Position numbers and translations under genes: made by a program | From: Poronia punctata | Taxonomy: Eukaryota; Ascomycota; Sordariomycetes; Xylariales; Xylariaceae | NCBI GenBank assembly: GCA_022579005.1 | Contig: MU401611.1 | Span: 29,873 to 93,872, forward strand | Reading direction: 5' to 3' | Length of the DNA: 64,000 nucleotides | Notes under the pieces: model-generated | What the model saw: only the letters and a program-made list of their open reading frames with translations | Database searches by the model: none | What the model was told of the DNA's origin: nothing | In this document: positions 22,499 to 33,895 of the stretch, in pieces | Numbering within the stretch: the stretch's first letter is position 1 | How the letters are laid out: each line of letters begins with the position of its first letter

Positions 22499-25400
22499 AT
22501 GCGTTTAGAGGTACCATTATGCCTTCTCGGCGGCTTTTGCCTCGCTGGATTGTCTTCAGCTCAGCAATATGACAACCCGTAAGCAAAAACACATTCTCCT
22601 TGCCAAACTGGTTCCAGGCATCACAATGAAGCCAAACTGACTTCCCACCTACCACTCAGGCCAGGCACCCCAATAGGACCCAATCCCACCAGCGGGCCTG
22701 GCGCCAGGTCTTTATCTGGAGCTGAGACTGTTACAGGGACGGTAATTGTCGTCAGCAGAGATCTCGACCAGACCTCTGGATCTGGAACGTGCCCGGTTCC
22801 TCAGCCTACTACAGTCTTCGTCACCGTCACTCCTGCTGTGCTACCCACTGTTATCTCAACAGTTGTGTCAACCCTCACAGTCTCTGTACCGGCTGGTACC
22901 ACTACTTCAGGTAGTCCCCATCAAGGCCAATCGTCCACAAGCCCCTTTAGTACATCGTTTCCCTGGTCACCCGCTGGTTTATCGTCCACTAGCCCTACCT
23001 CGTGGTCTACGGATTTCCTCACCCTTACTCTGCCTCCTACACCAGGAGAGGTCACACCCAGTGTTGTGACATTCACCATGGTTTCCCCAGAAGACCAAAG
23101 TCCTTCCAACACGGGTATAGGTGGCCAACCAGCGACGCTCACTGTGACTATCCCCGAGGGAGGTAGCCCAGATAACAGTGACGCGGGAAATGCCCCAGTT
23201 CAGACCGGTCCATCACATTCCCTCTCAACTGTAACGGTAACAAGCCCCAGTAACGTCGGAAACTCCAACCTCGGTACCAGCCCGACACCTATTCCCCCTT
23301 TCATTGTCACCGAGACTGTTCCAGCCAATCAGCCCGGTAGCGGAAACTCTGGCAGTTACCCATCTTCCACCTCTCCATACACTGTCACGGCCACTGTTGC
23401 CAGTAACCCTGTTGGTACAGGTAGCTTCTCTGTGTCCCCTGTTCCGCCAGGGCCCTTTTCTGGGCCATTTGGTGTCTCTCCCTGGCCAACCCAGAGCGAA
23501 ACGCCTATGAGTCCATTTGGCGGTATGAGCCCTCTCCCAACCATCACCATCACTTATTCTGGAACGCCAAGTAGCGCCTATGGTAATGGAGGGGACACTT
23601 CACCGCAAACAGGTACTGTGTCTAATGAGTTGTCTGCGGGCCCAAATGGTGTCACCGGCACGGGTCAACTCTTGACACTCACCGTCACAGCGCCAAATGG
23701 ATCGCCAAGCACTCCTGACAGCGGTGCCGGAGCTGAGCCTCTGACTTTAACGATTACAGCCCCGGGTGTAAACCCAACGGCTCCAAACGGTGCCGAAGGA
23801 AGTGGATTTCTGACCTTTACAGTAACAGCTCCGAATGGCGGCCCAGGTCGAGGCCAGTCTTTGACTTTTACTGTTACCGCTCCGTACGAGTCGACCTCAG
23901 GTTCCAGTGGTACAGAGAAAACGTCAACGCTTACCGCTACGGCGCCTAACGGGGCTCCGATTAGTCCCGTTGTTATTGGAAGTACGAGCATCTATGAGCC
24001 TCAGACCCTCACAGTTACCGAGCCAAATGGATCCCCTACTCCTCTCAATAGTGGAATTGGGACCTTCACCATGACTGTCACAGCTCCTAACGGGTCTCCG
24101 AATAACCCAAGTGGTGGAAGTGAGCCTCTGACATTCACTGTCACTGCACCCAACATCGCAGGCGAGACTATGACTCTAACCGTGACAGCCCCGAATGATT
24201 CTCCAACTGGTTCCAGTGGCGAAGGGGAACTTTTGACTTTCACTGTGACGGCACCAGGGCAATCACCTGCCACTTATGGTCCTGCGCCTCTTCCGAGCTC
24301 TTCGGGACCTGGTAGTACCCTACCCCTTCCCACTGTCACCATTACCTCGTCCGTGGTATATCCTACTGATACCGGAGTTCAGCCGGGGGAGAGCCAACAA
24401 GCTCCCACTATTACTCTCACAATTCCTGTTACGGAGGGCGAAGAAGGCCCTGGTAGTACCCAACCCCTTCAGACAATGACTGTCACCATTGGATCTCCAA
24501 GTGGTACAGCGGGAGCCCAAGGTGTCTTGCCCCTCCAGACCCTTACGCTGACGATACCTGCATCTCCAAGCACGTCGGGAGGGCAGAATGAACCTCAAAC
24601 TATCACTATAACAGCACCCATAGGATCTCCAAGCGCTTCTGTCAGCTTGCCGCTCCAGACACTTACGCTCACGGTTCCTCCATCGGAAGGTCAGAGCGAA
24701 CCTCAAACCATTACTATCACAGCGCCAGCAGAATCCCAGAGCAATGCCGCGAGCCTGCCACTCCAAACATTAACACTCACGATACCTGCATCCCCAAGTG
24801 CATCAGAAGGGACGAACGAACCTCAGACTATTACTATAACAGCCCCGGGGGAGTCACCGAGCAATGCAGCAAGCTCCGGCAATCAAGGTACAACATCTTG
24901 TACTGATGAATCGAGCTCACTAACTGCAGGGCCTATGTTACCCTCACAAGGCCAGTCAGGCTCTCTCTCGCCGGCTCCGTCGTCTAGTAACACAGATACA
25001 ACAGCCTGTGAGGACGAAGGTGAATCGGGTCCAGAGACCACAGCTCCGTCTTCCCCCACGCAGTTCTCCACCAATCCTAGCCCGGGCGGGCCCATAACGA
25101 GCACACCCTCCTCCGGAAGTGACTCTCCCACCTCGGCTATGACCTCTGGGACTGACACGGGAGGTCCGTCATTTCCTATCATTACCTTGACTCTGTCCGA
25201 ATTTCCCTTGGGACCAAGCCACAGCGCAAATGGAGACTCTCCTACGGACACCAATACCAACAATGGTTACGGAGCGCCATTGCAATCTACTACTGGTCTT
25301 TCACGCGGGCCCTTTTCATCAGTTCCCAGCAGCGGTTGGAACTTTTCCACGTCTGCCACCACAGGCCCACAGGATACATCTACGTCGTCCATCGATTCCA

Positions 25401-26566
25401 ACTCGGAGGAGACCACTTGTACCGAGTCAACTACCACACTTGGCCCATCGTTCTCTGTTACTTCATTGCCTAGCCCTAGTCTGCCTGCTTCGTCCTCTCT
25501 CACTTTTCCAGGCGAAGGACCCAGCCTCACAGCATCAGCAGGGCCGGTAGATACAGTGGCTGGTGGTTCCAACCCTGAAACTACAGCTGACTGTTTGGCA
25601 ATGACCACAATGGTAATCTCCACGATGACCTTTTCCTGGTGCCAACAAGTTGGGCCAGTGACGCCCACCCTAGCCAGCCCAACGGGGCAAGTGAGTATTC
25701 AGAGCACCGTTGCCCCTGCCACTGGCACATTAGCACCGGCTTCTGCTCCTGGGGGGTACGAATTTGCGACTCCATCGGCCATTCAGCGATCACCGGCGCA
25801 CCTATCTCCTCTTCATATTCCCCGTGTGTTGTCGACGTTGGCTACTGTGATTGTTCCGTCATCGTTGGGTCGCAATCCTTCCAAGCGCAGTAAAACAGCT
25901 TTCTGTGGCAGAACCGGCGATGTAGGCAACTTCACGCTGAATGTAAGCTGACCCAGCCTTACCTAATTCCTAGAATCAGGCTAACCTCTTTAGTTTGATG
26001 ATATTTCACGACAAGGCATAGAGACGGGTGAACCGACGTCAGTCTCCCAACCCTATCATCGCTTCTGGTACACCGGAGATTTCAAGATTGTGCCCGCATC
26101 TGGAAAGGCTTACCTCCCTTCCTCTGGTGGCTTGATGCTACAATATACTCCGTCATCCATCTCCAACAACTCCGCATACCCTCACGTGGGAGTTATCAGT
26201 GTTGGTGCTTTAATGCACACTCCTTGCTTCCACTTCGACTTTACCGGAGTTAATCTTGGCTGCGATTCCAAGGACTCATGTTCTTTCACCTTTACCGGAT
26301 ATCAATATGACCCGGCCCGGGGCAAGTCGGTCTTTATCACGTCGCAAAAGGTCAAAATTCCTGGTTGCGCGCAGAATGAACACTGCCCATTGAACCCGGT
26401 ACGACTCGGCGATTTCAAGAGCTTGAGCGCTGTTACCATCGACGCACGCGTGAAAGGAAAGCCTACTGTGTGGTGGGCTGACGATTTCGCCTTGGGTTGG
26501 TCTCAGGGTGATTGCGAGTCGGGTGTTTGTCGGTCTCGGTATAGCAATAATGCGAAGAGATCTTGA
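22499..26566 (+). CDS. Large secreted Ser/Thr/Pro-rich repeat protein with a separate C-terminal domain
   Basis: Predicted exons are 22499-22578, 22660-25942 and 25994-26566, about 1,311 aa. The first exon encodes a clear signal peptide (MRLEVPLCLLGGFCLAGLSSA, likely cut near residue 21). The second intron has GTAAGC, GCTAAC and TAG and joins FTLN to FDDISRQG in frame. About 1,000 residues then consist of Thr/Val/Ser/Pro/Gly repeats, including two tandem families listed separately. A compact 190-residue domain follows, starting FDDISRQGIETGEPTSV and containing YHRFWYTGDF, several Cys (PCFHFDF, LGCDSKDSC, PGCAQNEHCP) and VWWADDFALGW. There is no hydrophobic GPI-anchor tail. Inference: a heavily O-mannosylated extracellular or cell-wall protein, adhesin- or mucin-like, whose C-terminal domain probably does the binding; it recalls a Cys-containing domain of unknown function found at the end of other fungal Ser/Thr-rich proteins. 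Function is not known. Confidence 0.88.
23660..24270 (+). repeat. Coding tandem repeats, LTxTVTAPNGSP type
   Basis: About ten diverged copies of a roughly 20-30-residue unit built on (L/F)T(L/F)TVTAPNGSP lie inside the secreted repeat protein. The Thr-Val-Thr core alternates like a beta strand and the NGSP part looks like a turn. Copies differ in length and in Ser/Gly filler, so this is an old, diverged array. Confidence 0.85.
24440..24880 (+). repeat. Coding tandem repeats, LPLQTLTLTIPASPS / EPQTITITAP type
   Basis: A second repeat family in the same protein. The unit of about 35-45 residues alternates LPLQTLTLTIP(A)SPS with EPQTITITAP, in about four to five copies. Copies are closer to one another than in the upstream family, suggesting a more recent expansion. 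The periodicity also creates long meaningless open frames on the opposite strand. Confidence 0.85.
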
Positions 26567-26834
26567 TAGGCAGCCTTTGGGGAGGGGCGGTCGGTAACTT
26601 CATTTGCTTCCCATATTATTTTGCTCGAGATTTAACATGGAACATGAAGGCCATGTCAACAAGGTTATTGCCTTGTTTATGGCGTAATACATGTGGTGGA
26701 TGGAAGGTACAGAAAAGATAAAGTCCCACATTTGGCAATTTTGGTCGGTCATCATGTAGCTGCTTAATAACAAGATCGAGTTGCAAGTCAAAGTAGCGTA
26801 TGAAAGTGTGATTTATTCTCCCAGCCCCTCGTCA

Positions 26835-28336
26835 TTACCAATCGTCTATGGCAGCGAGCAATTGAGATCGAGGCCATTTGAGCAAGCCAAGATGAGGCTC
26901 GTTGGGTGACTTGGACCAGACGCGCTCGAGATAACGGCAGATGGCTAGGCCTTCGATCCAGGCTTGCTTCCGCAGCCACCAGACGTGGGGACTGCAAAGC
27001 TTAGCATAATAGTAGAGCAAGATGAGCAAGGCCTTGTCATCCTTGCAGGACAATAGTTGGCGGAAACGGGGGTCGAAGACGCGAATGAAGACGGTGTGCT
27101 GAATGCTCGTCTCATCATTCAGCTCGCCCTGAAGTAGGGAGGCGGTCGCAAGGGCTGGCGCATAGTACGAGTTTGGGTATCTGGGTCCGAGATGATCAGA
27201 TTGGCGAGGGTCTTTGCTTACCGGGTCGTCTGGCGCATGGTTGGCATTGGCATGGGAAATGGAAGTGGACAAGCCGTAGACCTCATCAAAGCCCGCTGGA
27301 AGCCGCGACAGGGCCTCTCGGTCTCTCGCATCGCCCTTGACAAAACCTAGCACCTCCTGGACGGCGCTCATCATCTCCTGCGCCGGGATTCTATAAGCGG
27401 AATCCGGTCGCGTGGGGTCAGTTAAACTGGCGAGTGCCCGATGGCCATCGCACAACTTGCACCATGAGAGGGTGGACGAAGTAGGCAACGATGTCGTCCA
27501 TAGCGGCGGAGATGACCAGATGCTCGCAAAGGGGAGACGTTCATAGGGGGATGAAGGCGATCCATCGGACGCCGCACAAAGGGGCCGATCGGCCGCTCGC
27601 GCTTCTACGTGTGCTAGGTAGGCTATGCTCACGAGATTTGCCGAGACCCAGAGGACGTCCCGCTCGGCGGGCTGAACTGGACGTGCTAGTTTGCGCTGGA
27701 GAAGGGATATAGCGTGGTACCAGTGGAAGATTAGAGAGGGGGGTTCGGAGTGTGGTTGGTGAGGCAGGGGGAGGTGATGATGAGAGGATGGGATAGGAAT
27801 AGGGGGAATAAGTGCGAGGTCGTGGATTTCGGTTAGGGCGAGGATGACGTGCATTAGGAGGGGGTTCTAGGAGGTTGATGTTAGTAAGTAGCTTTTCTCC
27901 TTTCTCTGTTTATTTTGTTTTGGTTTGGTAAGTTCTCTCTCTCCGTGCCGTCCCTTGCCAAGTTACTCCTGGCACGAGATCCCCTACAAATCCACCGAAA
28001 AGAACAACCCACCCCAAACAAGACAAGAAAAAAAGAATTAAAAGAAACCCACATACCGCAAAAGCCAAAGGCAAAGTCTTCTCAGCATAAACATGATGCG
28101 TCCTCCTCGTCCCAAGCGTCCAAACCGTCCGTCTCCGAAACTTTTCTAGTAAAGCGATATCCGCGGGAACAAGCTGATATATCTCGTCCACATTTGCCGA
28201 GCCGGAAATAGGTAAAGGGGCAGATGGTTCTGGTAGATGGATTATGAAACTGGCTTTAGTGTTGATGGCGAGAAGATGATGATTGCTGTTTTGTGGTGAG
28301 GATTTAGATTTTGATCTGGTGTGGTTGGTGTGGTGG

Positions 28337-28371
<35 letters not shown>

Positions 28372-28644
28372 ATATGTGCAGATTACGTTGAAGGAAATGC
28401 ATTTCTTGCATTGGGGTTTGGTTTCGTCGCACTTTTTTTAGCGTGTTAGTTTGGTATGTGAGTTTGGTATGGGTATATAGGTACGTATGGGCTGGGATAG
28501 GTAGAACAGAAGAGGAAGAAGAAAAGAAAGGAAAACACATACCTTGATACCCCTTATCTTACAATTCGCACATCCCGTTCTTGACTTTTTATGGCTTTTG
28601 CGTTTCCGAATAGCGACGCCTTTATGGGAATCATCTGTTGTCAT
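26835..28644 (-). CDS. Zn(II)2Cys6 transcription factor, Upc2-like finger
   Basis: Predicted exons on the minus strand are 28644-28543, 28431-28057 and 27866-26835, about 502 aa. The first intron splits the zinc cluster; joining gives CANCKIRGIKCDETKPQCKKC followed by ISFNVIC, a CX2CX6CX6CX2CX6C binuclear cluster next to a basic stretch (RKRKSHKKSR). A run of 12 Asn follows immediately. The rest resembles the fungal regulator middle region (HVILALTEIHDLALI, LLILLYYYAKLCSPHVWWLRKQAW). Known for the family: nuclear DNA-binding regulators; KSHKKSRTGC and DETKPQCKKC are typical of the sterol-uptake-control (Upc2-like) subgroup. The target is unknown. Odd points: Gly sits where relatives usually carry Arg in the basic recognition segment (KIRGIKC), and the second intron (28056-27867, 190 nt) is long for this window. 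Confidence 0.9.
28336..28371 (-). repeat. (GTT)12 coding microsatellite, polyasparagine
   Basis: Twelve perfect GTT units on the plus strand read as twelve AAC (Asn) codons on the minus strand, directly after the zinc cluster of the regulator. A perfect uninterrupted array is likely to vary in length between strains. Confidence 0.95.
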
Positions 28645-28985
28645 GTTGTTTGGTAGGTAAGGACTTAGGTTATACCGTATAGACAGATAGAAAATGTCCC
28701 CTGTTTTAGAAAAGGTGATGAGCGAGTGGAAAAGAGGTAAAGAGTGCCAAGTTTGGTAAATACGTGCTGAGGCGATGAGAAGAGAAGAGAAGAGAAGACG
28801 ACTTATTGCATAGGATATAGAATGGCTAACGAACGATGACCCTTGCTTTACTCTGGAGTCTGTCTACTCTGCAAAAGATTTACTTCCATGAAGTCCAGAA
28901 CAAAAAATAAACCCCCAATCACATAAAACACAATCACATACTGTACCTACTTCCCCAAAACCAATCTCACCTTACGTGCAAGTAT

Positions 28986-29041
<56 letters not shown>

Positions 29042-29852
29042 GTNNNNNNNNNNCAAACAAAAAAAAAAAAAAAAAACAAACTTAACATATCACCCAAAAC
29101 AAAACAACCATTACGTTCAATTTTACCCCCCCCCCCCACCCCCCCCCCCCCCCCCAGCATCCATCCATCCAGCCGCATAATAAAACTTCAAGCTCAGCTC
29201 ACTCAACATTCCCATCCATCTCACCCACTTACCCCCTTCCCCTGAATTCCTTGCTGCTGACAAATGACCAACCAATAGGAGTCATTCCTGTCCCAGGCAG
29301 TCTAACCACGTTTCGTATCTAAATTCCGTGCTAACCGCGTTTCGTATACCAAATCCACGCTAACCCAGTTTCGTATTTCCCATCTGACATATTACTGATG
29401 AGGCTATTCGCGATCCAATCCACCTCACCTCTCATGCAGCAGGCAGGCAGGCAGGCAGGCGGGTAAAAAAGAAGGGGATTCGTCACCATAGTCCCCAATA
29501 TTCTCACCGTTCCATCGTACATACAGACGTATCCGGATCTACATACACCAAATAATATGTGCAACTTTTCCCGACCGAAGATGTATATACTCGGAAAATG
29601 GAACACACTAACCTACTTTCGTATTCCAGAGTATTATTAGTCGTGATATCTGGTTTGTAAGATGAAGAAGACAAGACAGAGAGACATATCGAAGGCAGTG
29701 TTTTATCTTCCACACGATAGTTCATTACCATGTATATATAAACCCAACGAACCACCCGTAAAGAAAAACATGTATTGCTTGCTTTCATCCCCACACGCAA
29801 AACAACAACAACAACAGACACTCTTCACATCATCAAACTCCTTTCCAACAAA
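28645..29852. other. Divergent intergenic region interrupted by an assembly gap
   Basis: The 1.2 kb lie between divergent start codons of the Zn2Cys6 regulator and the MDR oxidoreductase. A homopolymer of about 55 G (28986-29040) is followed by 10 N (29044-29053), an A-rich run and then an interrupted C-run (about 29126-29155). Direct repeats of a CGTTTCGTAT-type word occur at 29309-29375, a GCAGG run near 29441-29460, and a CAACAACAA run just before the oxidoreductase start. No gene can be supported. Confidence 0.7.
29044..29053. other. Assembly gap, 10 N
   Basis: Ten N follow a run of about 55 G and precede an A-run. The true length and content are unknown. Confidence 0.99.
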
Positions 29853-30983
29853 ATGGCCTCCCAAGTCCCCTCCCCCCTCCCAACCACAATGCGAGCAATA
29901 ATCCAAACCGCCCCAGCAACCTCTTCCGTAGAAACCGTACCCATCCCCCAAATCGAACAAGGCACGGCCCTGGTCCACGTATCCGCCTCGCTGGTACAAT
30001 CGAACCTGGACAACATCTACCGCGCCGTCCTACCGCACTTCCGCCTCCCATACCCCATAATCCCCGGCTCTTTCAGCATAGGACGGATCGCAGCCCTCGC
30101 CCCAGACGCCGCCGTCCTGGAAGTAGGCCAGCTAGTCCTCGTATCAACCATGATCCGCGCCCGCGACGATCCAAACGTCGGTCTGGTCTGGGGCGTAATG
30201 GCCGGGTTCACAGACGCCCATACCAAGCTCTACGACGCTATGGCTTTGAAGGGCCATTACGCAGAGTACGTGCGGGCCCCTCTCGAGAACGTCTTCGCGC
30301 TCGACGAGGCGCGTCTCTTTGGTTCCCTCGGCTACACGCCAGGGGAACTGGTCCCCCTCGCAGCCAGTTTCATCGTGTACAATGCTTTGCGAATCATAGG
30401 TGTGCGAGCCGGCGAGCACGTCGTAGTCACGCCTGCTACCGGACATTATAGCTCGGCGGCCGTTGACGTGGCCGTGGCTATAGGGGCGCGCGTGGTAGCA
30501 GCTAGTCGTAACGCGGCCGGTCTGGCCAAGTTGCGCGCTACCTATGCCTCGCAAGGGCTTGAGACCGTCCAGTTGACTGGGGATGCGGCGGTTGATACGG
30601 CGGCTATGAAGTCTTTCGGCCCCGTGCACGCAGTCCTCGAGGTATCCCCTCCGGCTGCTACGGGCTCGTCGAATTTGGCTGCTGCCATAGCGGCTTTGTC
30701 TCACGGCGGGCGCATCGCTCTCGTGGGCGGACGCGGCGACGAGTCCATCCCCGTGTCGTACATTCAGACCATGCTAAATGGCCTTCGGATCCAGGGGTCG
30801 TGGATGTACGAACGCCAGGACGTCGAGGCCGTCATCCAGCTGACTGAGGCGGGGTTGTTGAAATTCGGAAAGAAGGCGGGCCATGAGACTGTATATGAGT
30901 TTGGCCTCGATCAGTTGGAAGAGGCCATCGATACGGCGGTGGGAAAGGCCGGACCTGGATGTGTCGTGTATATTAAGCCTTAG
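29853..30983 (+). CDS. MDR-superfamily oxidoreductase lacking the catalytic zinc motif
   Basis: Single exon, 376 aa from the ATG at 29853 (MASQVPSPLPTTMRA). The layout is that of a medium-chain dehydrogenase/reductase: an N-terminal GroES-like fold to about residue 170, then a Rossmann domain with GVRAGEHVVVTPATGHYSSAA near 185-205 and GGRIALVGGRG near 285. At the usual GHExxG position it has PGSFSIG, so the catalytic-zinc Glu is absent; this points to a quinone-oxidoreductase or enoyl-reductase-like enzyme rather than a classical zinc alcohol dehydrogenase. NAD(P)H use is inferred from the fold; the substrate is unknown. It is divergent from the Zn2Cys6 regulator, an arrangement often seen for a regulator and its target. 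The coding sequence is markedly C-rich near its start. Confidence 0.88.
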   Translation: MASQVPSPLPTTMRAIIQTAPATSSVETVPIPQIEQGTALVHVSASLVQSNLDNIYRAVLPHFRLPYPIIPGSFSIGRIAALAPDAAVLEVGQLVLVSTMIRARDDPNVGLVWGVMAGFTDAHTKLYDAMALKGHYAEYVRAPLENVFALDEARLFGSLGYTPGELVPLAASFIVYNALRIIGVRAGEHVVVTPATGHYSSAAVDVAVAIGARVVAASRNAAGLAKLRATYASQGLETVQLTGDAAVDTAAMKSFGPVHAVLEVSPPAATGSSNLAAAIAALSHGGRIALVGGRGDESIPVSYIQTMLNGLRIQGSWMYERQDVEAVIQLTEAGLLKFGKKAGHETVYEFGLDQLEEAIDTAVGKAGPGCVVYIKP

Positions 30984-31352
30984 CCATTTGTGTGGACGCG
31001 ATTACCGGGTAGGCCAGGAGGTGGTTAATCCGACAAACCTCGAGGGAACAAATACACCGATAGTGAATAGCATAAATGTACTCTCAAGTTTATCAAACTT
31101 TCAGTCCTGCGCCCCTTAATAAGCACAACAGGACTCGCACTAGATATCAAAAGACAATAACCGACTGAAGATGGTGTGAATGCGTGCACCCGAGCGGAAT
31201 ATATTGGCCCAATGCGCACCTTTCCTAACACCTAACAAGAATCCCTCAAAAGTCCCGGTTGCAGTTAAACCGTCTGGTAGTAAGTATGAAAAGCGCTAAA
31301 CGAAACCATTACCAGCATCGGCAAGAAATATAAACATAGAAAGGCCGGGTCT
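30984..31352. other. Spacer between convergent oxidoreductase and Bsd2 genes
   Basis: 369 bp between convergent stop codons. Nothing gene-like is seen. Confidence 0.5.
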
Positions 31353-32455
31353 TTATACCACCGTCTCGGCTCGCTCGCCTTCAGCGATGATAGGAATTCC
31401 CAATCCCCGGTCGGGACTCTGTAACACGAGCATCTCATGCCTTCTCGCTCTAATGTAGTCGCTGACCGCTCGAATGAGAATGAACCATCCGATAATCATC
31501 AAGATGTAAGCGATATACTCGCTACTGGCGACATCCGACCACCCTGATCCGTCGCCGGCATCCGTCGTGACCGCATCAGGATCGAAGTCATGGCTATTTG
31601 GATCTGGCGGTTGCGCATATCCATCGGAGCCATCTCCCATGCCGTCGTCAGGACCCGATTTCAGGGTGAAGCCCCATTGTATTAATTGTAACCCGAGTCC
31701 AGAACGGGCTCCATTCTTGGCAGCGTGTGTCGAGTGTAGCAAATAGGTGAGTAAGAAGACGATAGGATGCCACATGCTGATGAAGCCGTTCCATATGAAA
31801 TTAGAGAAAGAGCCGACGGGCATGCCATCGATGTAAACTTCGTCGAGCCCACCGAATCCGGGCGCAAGAATCGTAGTCTCCCAATATGGCGGCGCAGCAT
31901 CCGCTGCAGCTTGTTCGTATGTCTACAATCACTGTTAGAAACGGCGCGGCGCTCGAGGTCGATCAAACGCATGAGAGCACTTACCGGAGGAAGCTCTTCC
32001 ACAACCTTCTCCGCTCTTTCGGGCCTAGCTGTCATGTTTGAGAAAACACCGTCCGACTGAATTCCGCCTCCATATATCCTGGAACTTGTTGCTGACCTCG
32101 ACCCATTGCCGGTATTACCGAGGCCAGATGTCGGCTGCCGAGGAGCTGTGGGTGGCATAGATTCCGTGGGCGCTGTAGCGTGTGCGGAACCAGTGGCCAC
32201 GGCCTGCGAAACGGGAAACGAGTTGCCACGCACTAAGCGTTGCCTATCATCGGGTTCATCATCGCTATCGTCGCCGTCGGAATCGAAGGCATCCGCCAGA
32301 TCCGAATCTAAATCCTGTCTCCTCCCGTCGAGAGACGAACCGCGCGAGTGAAACGAGGGTGGCGGAGAGCTGGGTACCCTCTGTGGACGAAGAGAGGTAG
32401 GCGAGGCCGGAGTATCGTCGTCTTGGGTATTCACCCGCTCGTACCGCCCCGCCAT
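31353..32455 (-). CDS. BSD2: Bsd2/Ndfip-type metal homeostasis and ubiquitin-ligase adaptor protein
   Basis: Two exons on the minus strand, 32455-31985 and 31922-31353, give 346 aa; the intron is 62 nt with a GTAAGT donor and a TAG acceptor. The N-terminal half is disordered and Ser/Asp-rich (DSDGDDSDDEPDD). Just after the splice comes TYEQAAADAAPPYWETTI, which contains the PPxY motif, then LDEVYIDGMPVGSFSNFIWN and three hydrophobic segments (FISMWHPIVFLLTYLL, GLGLQLIQWGF, YIAYILMIIGWFILI). This order is that of the Bsd2 family. Known for the family: a Golgi/endosomal membrane adaptor that recruits the Rsp5 ubiquitin ligase through PPxY to send metal transporters and misfolded membrane proteins to the vacuole. 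Confidence 0.93.
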
Positions 32456-33895
32456 ATTGAATCGCTTTTTGACAGCAACTTTAAAATGTAGGGCGAAACG
32501 TGTTGAGCGATACTCGGAATTTAAGTACGGAAGTTAGGTGTCGGTGTCGGTGTCGGATGTGCCGGTTCCGATTAAAGGAGAGGTACTTGGTTTCGAGCGT
32601 GTGAGACAACAGTGGAGAGCGAGTAGTGTATGTATGCAGAATGGGGCAGACGGAGAAGGAAAAGGCGGCAGGTCCGGGAATGGAGATGAAGAGAGAAGAA
32701 ATGTGTAATCGGATGGAAAAGAAATGTCCTAGGGAAGGAAGAAAGAATGGCGCTTCGCCAGATAAACACCCAGCAAATACACCAGGTTGAAGGAAAGATG
32801 ATTGTCGTCGGTCGATGAAGTTAAAAAGAGGAATTGTCACAAAGTCAAAAGGAGAGATTGCAGGCGGTTTGGGGCAGTATCAGGTTTACGAGTACAACGC
32901 AAGGCGTAAGGGGGGGTGAGGGAGGTGGATGGGGTGGCGCTGCTGGTGTCATTAAGATCTAATCAGGGCATTGCACGGTAAGACTGGAAGTACAGTAATA
33001 GAAGCCTGCAGGGACCTGTACCTTCCGAGCCAATTTGAAGACATCAGGCCGTTGTCAGGCGGCGCTTGCCCTGTACATGCAGGTAGTTTACTGAATTTCA
33101 ATTTAAAATGGCACCCAATTAAGACAAATCCGGGCATGCGGCACAAAGGGGCGACAGGGGTTTGGGGGGTCCAGTCACGTTGGCCTCAGTGCTCTCCACG
33201 ACCAGAGCCACGGGGATAACCCACGGGTCCTGCACATGTCCTCAAAGAATATCAAAGAGCCAAGACAGCCAAGATACACACAGCAGGAGTATGAGCAAGA
33301 CATAATTGCTGCGGACCTCATTGATGAAGGGTTCGAGTCATGTCCTGTTCTAGAAGCAGATTGCCCAGCCTCGTATATCCAGGTGCTTGCTGCCCATCCA
33401 GCTAAACCTAGGTACCTATTCGCATACGTGTACGACAACATGTCCCGAGATATCCAAATACCTATGTCGAGTCTCATGCAACCGGACCTATGAATGTGAC
33501 TGGTATCGCGCATACGAGTACAGACACATATCGTAGGTGATTGATAAATGGTGGTAACAAACGGAACTCTAGAGTTGCCTACTCGTACGCGTAATCGTAT
33601 CAGACTTATGAACCCAAAAGTCCATGTACCGGTGACCGGTCGAGGTTTTACTAGCTGAAAGGGGTCTAAAGCTTCTTACTCGCTGCTTACCTAATACGGT
33701 AGCTTGAATGCAGCTACCCGTCCCCAAGTATCGCTTTGACGTCTTTTAATTTTCTAGCATGTCATTGCACAACAGCATCGCAAATTGCTGAAAGACCGGC
33801 AAGCGGCCCATTTCCCTTCGTCTCCGCGCCATGTAACACGTACAGCTGGGTTCACCGTCAATTTCCATATCCAGATCCCAAAAAGAGCCTATACA
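32456..33895. other. Intergenic, 1.4 kb, no supported gene
   Basis: This stretch contains the promoters of Bsd2 (left) and the CBP6/UQCC2-like gene (right). A GGTGTCGGT-type direct repeat lies near 32536-32556. One 85-codon open frame (33236-33493, plus) has protein-like composition but no other support. No other candidate is seen. Confidence 0.5.

Noticed and set aside
24320..24766. 148-codon minus-strand open frame, and similar ones at 23665-23991, 24883-25263 and 25267-25668
   Set aside because: These are antisense shadows of the Thr/Pro/Ser repeats of the secreted protein; codon periodicity keeps stops out.
28972..29245. Open frames across the G-run and N gap on both strands
   Set aside because: They are polyglycine or polyproline from homopolymers and include undefined bases.
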